Positions 17,805 through 27,376 of a stretch of DNA of 64,000 nt are shown piece after piece. Source of the DNA: CAG-1782 sp964418255 (lineage in GTDB: Bacteria > Bacillota > Clostridia > Christensenellales > DTU072); the NCBI GenBank assembly GCA_964418255.1, contig CAYQKV010000002.1, forward strand, positions 124,001-188,000. The letters are read 5' to 3'. The notes under the pieces were generated by a model. That model did no database searches. It was not told where the DNA came from and saw only the letters and a program-made list of their open reading frames with translations. Numbering within the stretch: the first letter of the stretch is position 1; each line of letters starts with the position of its first letter. The position numbers and the translations under genes are program-made.

Positions 17805-20800
17805 AATCTTTTCTCCCGAAAAAGGCGCGATAGGAGAAATAAAGAAAAACATAAACGCGGGAAGGAACGTAACCGTCTTTAACGCCGCGCCGAACAACCG
17901 CAGACACATAGCTTCCGCGCTCGGTAAAAAGTTTATCTACGTAGTCGCGGACGTAAGCGAAGCGAGGAAAACGTGCGACAGACTTAACGAATACGGCGAG
18001 GGCGTTTACGCGGTGATGCCCGAAAAGGAAGACCCCCTCGTTAAACGCAAAATGTGCGACTATTCCGCGCTCGGCGAGAGAATGAGCGTACTTAACGGAC
18101 TGTCGAATAAAACCCTTGACGGAGTGGTAGTCACCTGCGAAAGTCTGCTTGCGAGATACCCCGAAAAAAACAGATTTCTTTCTTCACGCATAGTTTTGAA
18201 AAAAGGGGAAGAAACCGAAACTTCCGCTTTGACCGAAAGACTGCTTTTCGCAGGATATAAACGGGTCGCGGAGACGGATAAACCCGGTTCGTTCAGGCTT
18301 TCCGGCGACTGCCTGGAAATCTTTCCGACTACCGAAAGCAACCCTTTAAGGGTGGATTTTTTCGGCGACGAGGTCGAGTCAATCCGCGTTTTCACACCCG
18401 AAACGCACGTCTCGGGAGAAGAACGCGAAACTTTGGAAATTCTTCCGGCAAGCGACATTTTAGTGCGCCGAGACGAAGTAAACGGTATCCTTAACTCGCT
18501 CAAAAAGGCGATACGCTTAGTCAAACCCGAATACAGAAACGCAATGGCGGAAGAGGGAGAAGAATTTGTAAACAATCCGTCTTCGCCTCTGAATACTTTT
18601 ATGCTTCCCTTCCTCGAAGAGCAGACGGGAAGTTTTCTTTCGTACGCGGACGGGTACGTTCTCGTAATAGACGACGCGAGACAGATTACCGATAAACTCA
18701 AACTTACCGCGAAAGCCTGCGAAAACCGCGCGGAAGCGATGGCGGAAGGGGGCAAAGCGTTGCCTTGCCACAGGCGTTCGATATTTTCCGCGGAAGAAGG
18801 AATAAAGTTCGGCGGAACGACGCTCGCGTTCGGGAGAATGACGGCTTCGTCGGGGTATTTTACTCCGCAGGAAGTTTTCGATTTGAAAACCACGCCGCTG
18901 CCCCCATACTACAACGATATGGAAGGCTTTTTTACGACGGTAAAACAGATGCTTATTCGCGGAGTGAAAATAAGGGCGTACGCAAAAGACGAAAATTCCA
19001 AACGCGCGCTCATCGAGGCGTTCAACGAGCACGACGTGGGAATAGCGGACGGGTTCGACGAAAAAGCGGATATAGCGATAGAGGTCGGGAAAGTCGGCTA
19101 CGGGTTCGTTTATCCCACGGAAAAACTTCTGTGCATAGGAATTTACGACCTCGTCAGAAAGAACGCGCCGATAAGGACGGCGAAAAAGAAACCCATAACG
19201 TTCGAACTCCCGATGAAAGGGGATTACGTCGTCCACGAAAAGCACGGCATAGGCATAAGCGAAGGTATGCAGAGGGTGAAAACCCTTTCGGGCGAGAAAG
19301 ATTTCTTCGTCGTACTTTACCGCGGAGGAGACAGGCTTTTCTTGCCCGTGGAACAACTTGACGCGATAGAAAAATACAACGGTTCGGACAAGCCCGCTTT
19401 GCACAGACTGGGCGGCGCGGAGTTCGAACGGGTCAAGAACAGAGTGCGGGAAAGCGTCAAGGAAATGGCGATAGACCTTTTGGAAATCTATCGGGCGAGA
19501 GCGGGGAGAAAAGGGCACGTCTACCAGCCCGACACGCCGTGGCAGAAAGAACTCGAAGACGACTTCGAATTTACCGAAACCGACGACCAGCTCGACGCGA
19601 TAGCCGCGGTAAAACGCGATATGGAAAGCGGCAGGATAATGGACAGACTTATCTGCGGAGACGTGGGATACGGGAAGACGGAAGTCGCCGTGCGGGCGAT
19701 TTTCAAGACGGTTATCGAGGGTAAACAGGCGGCGATTCTCGCCCCTACGACCGTTCTCGCTCAACAACACTACAATCTTTTAAGCGCGAGAATGAACAAA
19801 TTCAAGCTGAAAATCGAGCTTCTGAGCCGTTTTGCGCAGCCCGCGGAGATGAGGGAAGCGTTAAAGAGGATAAAGAGCGGAGAGAGCAATATTATCGTCG
19901 CGACGCACAGAATTTTGGGGAAAGACGTGGTTTTTAACGACCTCGGGCTTCTCGTGCTCGACGAAGAACAGAGATTCGGCGTGGAGCAGAAAGAAAAACT
20001 GAAAGGGATAAAAAACACGGTGAACGTGCTCAGTCTGTCGGCTACGCCGATACCCAGAACTCTTCATATGGCGTTGTCGGGGATACGGGATATTTCCACG
20101 CTGGAAACTCCGCCGAAAAACCGTTTGCCCGTTGAGACATACGTCACAGAGTATTCCGACGAACTTCTGGGCGACGCGCTCGGAAGGGAAATAGGTCGGG
20201 GCGGTCAGGCGTTCGTTCTGTACAACCGCGTGCAGGGAATTGAAAAGTTTTATCAAAAAGTGCAGGAAATCGTGGGAGAAAAGGGAAAAGTCGTCTACGC
20301 TCACGGGCAGATGAACGAAGAAGACCTCGAAGACGCGATTAAAAAATTCTACGACGGGGAAGCGAACGTGCTCGTTTCCACTACGATTATCGAAAACGGG
20401 ATTGACTTACCCAACGCGAACACTCTTTTCGTGCTCGACGCCGACAGGCTCGGACTGAGCCAGTTGTACCAGCTCAGAGGAAGGGTAGGAAGAAGCGATA
20501 CCCTCGCGTACGCGTATTTCACCGTGCGGGAAGGGAAAGTGCTTACCGAAAACGCGGCGAACAGACTGGACGCGCTTATGGCGCATACCGAACTCGGGAG
20601 CGGATTTAAGATAGCGATGCGGGATTTGGAAATCCGCGGAGCGGGCAATATCTTAGGCAGAGAACAGCACGGACAGATGGAAAAAGTCGGGTACGATATG
20701 TATCTCAAACTCATCCGCGAAGGCGTGGAAGAAGCGATGGGACATTCGGTGGAAGAACAAAAAGAAACCGAACTGAAAATCGACGGGGATTTCGCGCTCG

Positions 20801-21210
20801 AAGAAAATTATATAAAAGACGCGAAAGCGAGAATAGCGATATACCGCGCGGCGGCGGAGCTTGTTTCCACCGAAGAGGGGAACGAGTTTTACAAAAAAAC
20901 CGCGGCGGCGTACGGGGAAAACTCAAGGTTAAAAAACATAGTGAGAATGGGAATTCTGAAAAATCTCGCGAAAAAAACCGGAGTGAAAAAAGCGGTGGCG
21001 GACGGCTCGGGAACGGGACTGTTTTTCGCCGATTCGCGTATTCTCGCCGACGAAAAATTGTTCTTTGCGCTGGAAAAATACAAAAAAGCCGCCGTGCTAT
21101 GCCCGACTAATCCGCCGAGCGTGATTTTCGGCGGAATAAACAGACCGATAGGCGCGAGGATAAAAGAACTCAAAGATTTTCTCGAAGAGGTTGCGGGTAA
21201 AACCGAATAA
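17791..21210 (+). CDS. mfd: Transcription-repair coupling factor Mfd
   Basis: The product is 1139 residues, the normal Mfd size. In order: UvrB-like N-terminal region, the RNA-polymerase-interacting domain with GDYVVHEKHGIGI near residue 475, and the RecG-like superfamily-2 translocase with Walker A GDVGYGKTEV near 622 and the DEEQRFG Walker B. The C-terminal helicase motif ENGIDLPNANT, QLRGRVGRS and the TRCF C-terminal domain follow. It displaces stalled RNA polymerase and recruits UvrA. It starts with TTG at 17791, overlapping pth by 14 bp, with GAGAGGGA upstream. Confidence 0.97.
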   Translation: MATDKIFSPEKGAIGEIKKNINAGRNVTVFNAAPNNRRHIASALGKKFIYVVADVSEARKTCDRLNEYGEGVYAVMPEKEDPLVKRKMCDYSALGERMSVLNGLSNKTLDGVVVTCESLLARYPEKNRFLSSRIVLKKGEETETSALTERLLFAGYKRVAETDKPGSFRLSGDCLEIFPTTESNPLRVDFFGDEVESIRVFTPETHVSGEERETLEILPASDILVRRDEVNGILNSLKKAIRLVKPEYRNAMAEEGEEFVNNPSSPLNTFMLPFLEEQTGSFLSYADGYVLVIDDARQITDKLKLTAKACENRAEAMAEGGKALPCHRRSIFSAEEGIKFGGTTLAFGRMTASSGYFTPQEVFDLKTTPLPPYYNDMEGFFTTVKQMLIRGVKIRAYAKDENSKRALIEAFNEHDVGIADGFDEKADIAIEVGKVGYGFVYPTEKLLCIGIYDLVRKNAPIRTAKKKPITFELPMKGDYVVHEKHGIGISEGMQRVKTLSGEKDFFVVLYRGGDRLFLPVEQLDAIEKYNGSDKPALHRLGGAEFERVKNRVRESVKEMAIDLLEIYRARAGRKGHVYQPDTPWQKELEDDFEFTETDDQLDAIAAVKRDMESGRIMDRLICGDVGYGKTEVAVRAIFKTVIEGKQAAILAPTTVLAQQHYNLLSARMNKFKLKIELLSRFAQPAEMREALKRIKSGESNIIVATHRILGKDVVFNDLGLLVLDEEQRFGVEQKEKLKGIKNTVNVLSLSATPIPRTLHMALSGIRDISTLETPPKNRLPVETYVTEYSDELLGDALGREIGRGGQAFVLYNRVQGIEKFYQKVQEIVGEKGKVVYAHGQMNEEDLEDAIKKFYDGEANVLVSTTIIENGIDLPNANTLFVLDADRLGLSQLYQLRGRVGRSDTLAYAYFTVREGKVLTENAANRLDALMAHTELGSGFKIAMRDLEIRGAGNILGREQHGQMEKVGYDMYLKLIREGVEEAMGHSVEEQKETELKIDGDFALEENYIKDAKARIAIYRAAAELVSTEEGNEFYKKTAAAYGENSRLKNIVRMGILKNLAKKTGVKKAVADGSGTGLFFADSRILADEKLFFALEKYKKAAVLCPTNPPSVIFGGINRPIGARIKELKDFLEEVAGKTE

Positions 21211-21286
21211 CGCGGAATTAAAACCGAAGAGTCCGTCTTTTCGCATAAATAAACGCAATCTGTTTTTTCCGAATTCTTAAATTTAC

Positions 21287-21315
21287 TTGCTTTCCGTAGG
21301 AAAGTAGTGTATACT
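21287..21315 (+). promoter_or_regulatory. Promoter of the SurA-like lipoprotein gene
   Basis: TTGCTT (21287-21292), a 17-bp spacer and TATACT (21310-21315), 94 bp upstream of the ATG. It shows that the in-frame ATG upstream at 21319-21321 or earlier is not needed for translation and that the lipoprotein can be expressed apart from mfd. Confidence 0.65.
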
Positions 21316-21408
21316 CTTATGAGTAGCTTGTCGGCAAGCGGGTTTTCGCTTACCGTCGAAGCGATTCGGGCGCGGAAAACCGCGGTATCAACTCTAAGAA
21401 GGAGTAGG

Positions 21409-23916
21409 ATGATGAAGAAGAAAGGATTATTGTTTTTGCTGATTTGTATGACGCTTGCGTTCTGCGTGGCTCTGAGCGCGTGTTCGTTGGTGCAGGTCAA
21501 CGAAGAGAGACAAGCCAACCGCGTTATGGCTACGGTTACCGTAGACCTCGCGAAAGAATACGGCGACGGCGTGAAAGTGCTCGGCAACGACTGGGATTAT
21601 ACCGTTTCGATGGATATTACGCGAAGAGAACTGATTTCCACGGTAAACTACGCAATCAACTATTATTCGCAACTCTACGCGACGTACGGAATGACGTACA
21701 GTTACGATATAAAAACCCTTCTCGACTCCGCGTTGAAAACTCTTAAATCGCAAAAATACAATACCATATGCGCAATGGGAGAACTTCTTGCGGAATCGAA
21801 AAGCACGGGAAGGTTCGACGCGTTGTACTGCCGCACGGAAAAGTATGCGGAAATCTACGGCAAAACCCTCGTGCCCGAAGGCGTGCTCACCGTTGCGGAA
21901 AGATATTCCGCGATAAAAACGATAAACGACCAGTTTACTTCGCAGCTCGAAACCTACCTCGGAGAGAGCAAGGACGAAGAAAGAGACAGAGAAAAGAGCG
22001 AAGCCAACGACAGCCTCGCCAAATACTATGCCGACGGATATTTCGTAGCGGGAGTTTCCGTTGCCAACAAAGGGGATAACGGAGAATACGCCGACGGACT
22101 GTACGCGAAAGAAGTGGTGGACGACGGCGACGAAGACACCGCGGAACTCGACTACACGAAAGTGTATTCGAAAGTAAGACTTGTAAAGACGGGCGAAGAA
22201 GACGTTTACGTTTACGTTCCGATAGAGGAAGAAAATCTTACCGTGGCGGAAGACGAAGGCGCGGTCAACGCGAAATACCTCACGGCAAAGACGGCTACCG
22301 TCACTTATTCGGGCAGAGTTTACGCGGAAGTTACCGAGGATAACGACTCGGGTTACGACATAGAGAGCTTTACTTCGGAAGCGGAAAATTACACGCTTAT
22401 AAGCGCGCGTTCCGTTCCTTCGGAAGAGGAAGAAGAGAGTTCCCTTCTCGACGCTCTCCGTTATATAACCAACGAAGTGTGGGCGGACGAAAGTTCGTAT
22501 ACCGAAGATATGACCGAGTTCAAAGCGGAAATTTTCAACCCCAATCCGGATAGTTTCGAAAGCAACGAAGAAAAGGACGCTTACAGACAGTTAAGAAACA
22601 CTTTCAATACGAATAACATCGGTTACGTAGAGACCGACCCCGGCAAGGAAAACGTAAGCGATTACAGAAACTACAAGTTCTACAACGGTTTGCAGTATTA
22701 CTACGATTCGCAATTCTCCACCGTATTGCTCAACGCGAAGAACTACGAAATCGGCGCGAAGATAACCGAAGCTACGCCGGAGGAAATTGCCGCGGAATAC
22801 AGCCTGCTCGTGCTTAAAGACAAAGCGAACTACGAATATCTCACCGCGGAAGAGCAGGTTAAAAAGTTCTTCGATACGATAAAGGGTACGGACGCAGACG
22901 GACTCAGCAAAGTTTATTACGTGCCGATTGACGCGCTGTGCTCGGTTTCTTACGAAATAGACCCGACGGAGAAAGCATACGCGCCTTTGTTTACGCTTGA
23001 CGCGGCGGACAACGTAGTTTCCTATAATACGACTTACGTTGCCGAAGAAAACGGAAAATATACGATGAAATACGCGTATGACAACGGCGACGGAACGTAC
23101 ACAATCAATATGATTTTCGTTACGCACGTTCTTCTGAGTTTCGACAACGTGCCCGGGCTTGCCGACCAATACAAGGAAGCGGCGAAAGACTTTACCGACG
23201 AACAGAAGATGGTGTTCATTAAACTTTTCGCGGAAAAAATCAAGACCTGCCCGCAGCTGGAAAGTTATATTGCCAACTACGATAAGGACAAAGCCTATAA
23301 AGTAAGCGACGTCTTTGCGACCGACGAAAACGGAAATCTCAAATATCAGACGTATGCGGAAGCGGAAAGCGCGATGAACGCGATTATCCAAGAAGCGTTC
23401 GCGACCGGCAGTTATCAAGATTTACTCGACGCGTTTATCAGACTTACCGAGATTTACGACGACGACGGCGGAAAACTCACCGATTCGGGTTATCTCGTCA
23501 GCGCGGGAGAAATGGAAAACGGCTGGTACGAAGATTTTACCGCGACCGCGCTCAATATCTATTTCGGATTGCTTAACGATGGATATAAACCCACGGGATA
23601 CGAGCAAGCGGACGGAACGAACGTCGAAGACAGAATAAAAGACGCTTATTCCGATTACGGCGTGCATAAAATGTTTATAAGTTTCGCGCCTCTTTACAAC
23701 GTTAAGATTGACGTCAACGGCGCGATGGCTGTAGATACCGTGCTTAACCTCGACGGACTTACGAGATGGGACGAAATAGGCAAGAGCCTGGTCGAGAGCA
23801 AACGCACGAAGGCGTATTCCGACTGGACGGCGAAACTTACCGAAGAAAAGGCGGACGCGCATACGGTCGTCAACGAAAAGTATTACAACCGCGTGGTTAA
23901 AGAAGTAACCGACTAA
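21409..23916 (+). CDS. Large lipoprotein, possibly a SurA/PrsA-like chaperone without a rotamase domain
   Basis: The product is 835 residues. It starts MMKKKGLLFLLI with a lipoprotein signal; the lipobox is LSAC and the lipid Cys is near residue 25. The next 250 residues are helical and include RRELISTVNYAINYYSQLY, which resembles the SurA N-terminal chaperone region. I see no PPIC (parvulin) motif. The rest is acidic and rich in Tyr and Asp (for example DYTKVYSKVRLVKTGEEDVYVYV). In Firmicutes the gene after mfd is commonly PrsA/SurA-like, which supports that reading, but it is inference. GGAG at 21401-21404 fits the second Met codon (21412) slightly better than the first. A terminator follows. 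Confidence 0.7.
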   Translation: MMKKKGLLFLLICMTLAFCVALSACSLVQVNEERQANRVMATVTVDLAKEYGDGVKVLGNDWDYTVSMDITRRELISTVNYAINYYSQLYATYGMTYSYDIKTLLDSALKTLKSQKYNTICAMGELLAESKSTGRFDALYCRTEKYAEIYGKTLVPEGVLTVAERYSAIKTINDQFTSQLETYLGESKDEERDREKSEANDSLAKYYADGYFVAGVSVANKGDNGEYADGLYAKEVVDDGDEDTAELDYTKVYSKVRLVKTGEEDVYVYVPIEEENLTVAEDEGAVNAKYLTAKTATVTYSGRVYAEVTEDNDSGYDIESFTSEAENYTLISARSVPSEEEEESSLLDALRYITNEVWADESSYTEDMTEFKAEIFNPNPDSFESNEEKDAYRQLRNTFNTNNIGYVETDPGKENVSDYRNYKFYNGLQYYYDSQFSTVLLNAKNYEIGAKITEATPEEIAAEYSLLVLKDKANYEYLTAEEQVKKFFDTIKGTDADGLSKVYYVPIDALCSVSYEIDPTEKAYAPLFTLDAADNVVSYNTTYVAEENGKYTMKYAYDNGDGTYTINMIFVTHVLLSFDNVPGLADQYKEAAKDFTDEQKMVFIKLFAEKIKTCPQLESYIANYDKDKAYKVSDVFATDENGNLKYQTYAEAESAMNAIIQEAFATGSYQDLLDAFIRLTEIYDDDGGKLTDSGYLVSAGEMENGWYEDFTATALNIYFGLLNDGYKPTGYEQADGTNVEDRIKDAYSDYGVHKMFISFAPLYNVKIDVNGAMAVDTVLNLDGLTRWDEIGKSLVESKRTKAYSDWTAKLTEEKADAHTVVNEKYYNRVVKEVTD

Positions 23917-23949
23917 CGGGCGGAAATAAACTAAAATATAAAGATGAGA

Positions 23950-23985
23950 AGAAGTTATCTTGTCGTTCAGGATAACTTCTTTTAC
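23950..23985 (+). terminator. Rho-independent terminator after the SurA-like gene
   Basis: A 10-bp perfect stem, AGAAGTTATC with GATAACTTCT (23950-23959 and 23971-23980), followed by a short TTTT run, 33 bp after the stop codon. Confidence 0.75.
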
Positions 23986-24002
23986 TCGGACGGAGAAAAA
24001 AT

Positions 24003-24830
24003 ATGGCGGAATTCGATATAGAACTTGTCGGAAAAGTGGGAAGTATGGCGCTTATAAACCGCGACCACGACGATATGGATTATAATATCATCGCGAGAAT
24101 AGGGCGGTATCTTCACCCGGGAGTTATATGGGTTACGAGCGGCGCGTCGGAAATCGGGCGGCTCGACTACATAAAACGCACGGGGAAGGAATTAGATGGC
24201 GACATAGAGGAGATAAAAGCCGACTACGCCGCGCAGGGGCAGTGCGTGCTTATGACGCAGTACAGGCAGTTTATCGACAGCAAATACAGTTTGCGGCAGA
24301 TACTTGTCGAGCATCAGCATTTCAACGACGCGGCGAAACGCGAGCATCTTAAAAGGTTGCTTTTAAGGAGTTGCGAGCAGGGCGCGGTTCCGATAATTAA
24401 CTACAACGACCCGGTAAACGACGAAGAAGTGCGAAAACTCGAAATACGTTCGCTCATTCTTGCGAGGGGCAACGCCGTCGAGTGCGTCGACAACGACGAA
24501 ACGGCGAGCCAGATAGCCTGCCTCGTGAAACCGAGAACGTTGGTTATTCTCACGGGAGTGGACGGTATATATAAGGATAAGGACGACAAAGAAACCCTGA
24601 TTAAGGAAATCTGCGGGAGCACCGTTTACGAAACGGTGGAAGAAGTGGAACGGTATCGCACGTTTTGCGACGGAGCGAGCAGAAAAGGCGCGCACGGAGC
24701 GAGAGCGAAACTCGGTTACGTCAAAGAACCATTGAAAAACGGCACTACGGTGTTTATCGCCAACAGCAAATACAATATCGGCGATATAATTACGGGCAAA
24801 GCGCCGTCGACCAAAATTTACACGAGATAG
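24003..24830 (+). CDS. Amino acid kinase family protein, glutamate 5-kinase-like
   Basis: The product is 275 residues. It follows the ProB fold order: GKVGSMAL (glycine-rich loop), VTSGASEIGR, AAQGQCVLMTQYRQF, RQILVEHQHF, GAVPIINYNDPVNDEEV, VDNDETASQIA and LTGVDGIYKD, ending GASRKGAHGARAKLGYV, which replaces the GGM..K block. ProB makes gamma-glutamyl phosphate for proline synthesis. Here the usual INENDTVS motif is altered to INYNDPVN, the PUA domain is missing and no proA is nearby, so the substrate may not be glutamate. CGGAG precedes the ATG. Confidence 0.7.
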   Translation: MAEFDIELVGKVGSMALINRDHDDMDYNIIARIGRYLHPGVIWVTSGASEIGRLDYIKRTGKELDGDIEEIKADYAAQGQCVLMTQYRQFIDSKYSLRQILVEHQHFNDAAKREHLKRLLLRSCEQGAVPIINYNDPVNDEEVRKLEIRSLILARGNAVECVDNDETASQIACLVKPRTLVILTGVDGIYKDKDDKETLIKEICGSTVYETVEEVERYRTFCDGASRKGAHGARAKLGYVKEPLKNGTTVFIANSKYNIGDIITGKAPSTKIYTR

Positions 24831-24894
24831 GGCTTTCAGCCTTTGTTAAGAATAGCCGATTAGAATTAAGAAAACGGCACAGGAGGGAGAATTT

Positions 24895-25989
24895 ATGAAA
24901 AAATTCGGTAAGATTTTAATAGCGGTCTGCGCCGCCGTTCTCGTGATTTGTTCGGTATTTACGTTTACCGCGTGCAACGCTTCGTCCGATAAAGATGGCG
25001 CGTATTCCCCTGCGGAAGACGGGAGTTCGAACGGTGGAGACGGGCTGAATTCGATAGTAATTACCGAAGACAGACTTGTGGTTTATACCGTCGATATGGA
25101 TATGACCGTCGAAGACCTGACAAAGACGGTTAAAACCGTCAGAGCAAAATTGAAAGAAGTCGGCGGTTGGGAAAAGAATATGTCGGTCGACGGTTACGAC
25201 GACAGTCAATACGCAAGTTTCGTTTTGCGGGTGCCGACCGAAAAACTTGACGAATTTCTTAACGCGATAGAAGAGGGAAACAAAGTCGGTTCCAAAAGCA
25301 TACGGGGAGTAGACGTCACCGAAGAATATACGGGTGTGGAATCGAAAAAGAGAGCGTTGGAAATCGAAAAAGAAATGCTTGAAAGAATTCTCGCGGAAGA
25401 GGAACCTGATTATTCTACGAAGAAGGAAATTTATACAAGGCTCAACGAAATCGCGGCGCAAATGGATGAATATACCGCGGAAATGACGGAGTATAAAAAA
25501 CAGGTCGAATACAGTACGGTTAATCTGTCCATACATAAAAATAACAGCGGAGCGAAAGAGAGTTTCTGGGACAGACTGGGCAGAGTTTTGTCGGGAAGCG
25601 GTTCCAGTCTCGGTAGCGTGTTCGGATGGATACTTACGATAATAGTCGCAATCCTGCCGTATCTCGGAGTAATAGCGGCGATATTCGGACTGTACGTTCT
25701 CATTAAGTTCATCGTGTGCAAAATCCGCAAAGTTCCGTTCACGTTGTTTGCAAAGGCAAGAGAAAGAGCGAAAGCGAGAAAGGAAATGAAACGCCGTATG
25801 GCGGAAGCGTATGAAAAACGCGAACGCAAAAGAAACGGCAAAAAAGAGGAAAAAACCGAGGAAAAACCGAAAGAAATAGAAACTTTAATCGAAACCCGAG
25901 AAACCGCGCCCGAAACGAAAGAAAGCGCAGGCGAAGAAAAGAAAGGGGAAGATAAGCCAGAAGAAACGGATAAAAACGATAACGAATAA
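24895..25989 (+). CDS. DUF4349 domain lipoprotein
   Basis: The product is 364 residues. The signal peptide ends FTFTAC (lipid Cys near residue 27), followed by a Ser/Gly/Asp linker. The DUF4349 domain (about 55-215) contains DRLVVYTVDMDMTV, GGWEKNMSV, VLRVPTEKLDEFL, GVDVTEEYTGVESKKR and a coiled coil ending VEYSTVNLSI. A membrane segment (about 240-265) and a highly charged Lys/Glu tail that should lie in the cytoplasm follow. The lipid anchor and the membrane helix would tie both ends to the membrane with the domain outside. The function of the family is unknown. The ribosome site is AGGAGGGAG. A strong terminator follows the gene. Confidence 0.9.
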   Translation: MKKFGKILIAVCAAVLVICSVFTFTACNASSDKDGAYSPAEDGSSNGGDGLNSIVITEDRLVVYTVDMDMTVEDLTKTVKTVRAKLKEVGGWEKNMSVDGYDDSQYASFVLRVPTEKLDEFLNAIEEGNKVGSKSIRGVDVTEEYTGVESKKRALEIEKEMLERILAEEEPDYSTKKEIYTRLNEIAAQMDEYTAEMTEYKKQVEYSTVNLSIHKNNSGAKESFWDRLGRVLSGSGSSLGSVFGWILTIIVAILPYLGVIAAIFGLYVLIKFIVCKIRKVPFTLFAKARERAKARKEMKRRMAEAYEKRERKRNGKKEEKTEEKPKEIETLIETRETAPETKESAGEEKKGEDKPEETDKNDNE

Positions 25990-25994
25990 AGGTT

Positions 25995-26025
25995 AAAAAC
26001 GTCCGCCTGATAGCGGACGTTTTTT
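25995..26025 (+). terminator. Rho-independent terminator
   Basis: AAAAACGTCCGC (25995-26006), a 6-nt loop, GCGGACGTTTTT (26013-26024) and a T-run. Confidence 0.9.
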
Positions 26026-26041
26026 GTAAAACGGAGGGAAT

Positions 26042-27034
26042 ATGCCCAAAAGCGAGCATCAGAAACTGAAAGCGTTGGTTTTACTCGACGTGTTACGGAC
26101 GTATACCGACGAAGAACACCCTATGTCTACAAACGAGATAATAGCGAAACTCGCGGAACTCGGGATAGAGACGGGGAGAAAGGCGTTGTACGACGATATA
26201 GCCGCGCTTAATTCGTTCGGGTACGAGGTTATGACGGTCAAGTCGAGAAGCAATCTTTATTACGTCGCAGACAGGAGATTCGACCCCGCGGAGCTTCGTA
26301 TACTGATGGACGCGGTTATTTCCGCGGATTTTATAACCGAAAAGAAAACCGCCGTGCTTACGAAAAAAATTGCGGAAACGGCGGGCGTGCACAGAGCGAA
26401 AATTATGACGAAAAACGTCGTTTATTCGGACACTTCGAAACATACGAATGAAAAAGTATACTACTCCGTAGACGCGGCGGACAGGGCGATTGCCTCGGGT
26501 AAAAAACTCGAATTTCGATATTTCGACCTCGATTGCCACGGACAGAGACAGTACAGAAAAAACGGAGAAAAGTATATTGTCAACCCCGTTGCGCTGATTT
26601 TCAACGAGAACAAGTATTATCTCACTTGCTATAACGACAAATATATGAATATTTCCAACTACCGTATAGACAGAATGGACGACGTGGCGGTTACTGAAGC
26701 GCCGATTACGCCATCGCACGATATGGAAGAATTCAACGTAAACAGGCATAGAAAACAGGCGTTTTCTATGTATTGCGGAAAGACGGAAAAAGTGACTTTT
26801 GCCGTGGAAAGCGACGCGCTCGACGTTGTTTTCGACCGTTTCGGAGAGAAAACGCGCTTTTCTTACTACGGCGACAAATTTAAGTTCGGAGCGAACGTAC
26901 AGATAAGCCCGACTTTTTATGCCTGGTGCGCCTCATTGGGAACAAAACTCAAAATACTCTCGCCGACAGAGGTTGCGGAAGGGTATTCCGATTACCTTAA
27001 AAAAATAGTAGGCTTGTACGACGAGAAACCATAA
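26042..27034 (+). CDS. WYL domain transcriptional regulator
   Basis: The product is 330 residues. The N-terminal winged helix-turn-helix (about 8-70) includes STNEIIAKLAELGIETGRKALYDDIAALNSFGYEV, as in the DeoR-like HTH_11 domain. The WYL ligand-sensing domain (about 145-230) includes LEFRYFDLD, YIVNPVALIFNENKYYLTCY and YRIDRMDDV, and a C-terminal extension follows. WYL domains bind nucleotides or nucleic acid ends and control stress, defence or repair genes. No defence operon is adjacent; the next gene has its own promoter and riboswitch, so the target is unclear. The ribosome site is GGAGGG. Confidence 0.9.
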   Translation: MPKSEHQKLKALVLLDVLRTYTDEEHPMSTNEIIAKLAELGIETGRKALYDDIAALNSFGYEVMTVKSRSNLYYVADRRFDPAELRILMDAVISADFITEKKTAVLTKKIAETAGVHRAKIMTKNVVYSDTSKHTNEKVYYSVDAADRAIASGKKLEFRYFDLDCHGQRQYRKNGEKYIVNPVALIFNENKYYLTCYNDKYMNISNYRIDRMDDVAVTEAPITPSHDMEEFNVNRHRKQAFSMYCGKTEKVTFAVESDALDVVFDRFGEKTRFSYYGDKFKFGANVQISPTFYAWCASLGTKLKILSPTEVAEGYSDYLKKIVGLYDEKP

Positions 27035-27039
27035 ACCGA

Positions 27040-27066
27040 AAAACGCGAAAATATCGCGTTTTTTTC
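27040..27066 (+). terminator. Rho-independent terminator after the WYL regulator
   Basis: AAAACGCGA (27040-27048) pairs with TCGCGTTTT (27054-27062), followed by more T, just after the stop codon. Confidence 0.85.
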
Positions 27067-27120
27067 GCCGAAACGAAGATATAAGTTACTTTTATTTTAC
27101 GGGGCGACGGGAAAAAAGCG

Positions 27121-27149
27121 TTGACAGCGGTTGATGACGGAATTATAAT
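27121..27149 (+). promoter_or_regulatory. Promoter of the FMN-riboswitch transporter gene
   Basis: Consensus TTGACA (27121-27126), a 17-bp spacer and TATAAT (27144-27149). Transcription would start a few bases before the riboswitch P1 stem. Confidence 0.9.
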
Positions 27150-27164
27150 TTGAATAATAAATCA

Positions 27165-27296
27165 ATTCTTTGGGTGGGTAACCAACCGGCGGTAATGCCG
27201 CTTTGCGTCAAAAGCGAACGCGGACGAGTCCGACAGCCCCAGCAGCCGATGCGGTGAGATTCCGCAACCGCCTGTAAAGTCAGAATGGGAAAGAAT
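27165..27296 (+). promoter_or_regulatory. FMN riboswitch (RFN element)
   Basis: P1 is ATTCTTT (27165-27171) with AAAGAAT (27290-27296). Inside are the RFN landmarks in order: GGGTGGGTAACCAACCGGCGGTAA-like P2 arm (27171-27194), GACAGCCCCAGCAG, CGATGCGGTGAGATTCCGCA-like arm (27248-27266), then ACCGCCTGTAAAGTC and AGAATGGGAAAGA. FMN binding normally lowers expression. The leader continues for 80 nt and has a TTCGG/CCGAA hairpin just before the AGCGGAGGG ribosome site, which suggests control of translation. I see no T-tract terminator before the gene. Confidence 0.88.
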
Positions 27297-27376
27297 GTCA
27301 TATCACGGTGTATATGTTTGTGCGCGCGTTCGTACATTCTTTTTCGGTAAGATTTTACCCCGAAGCGGAGGGTAAT

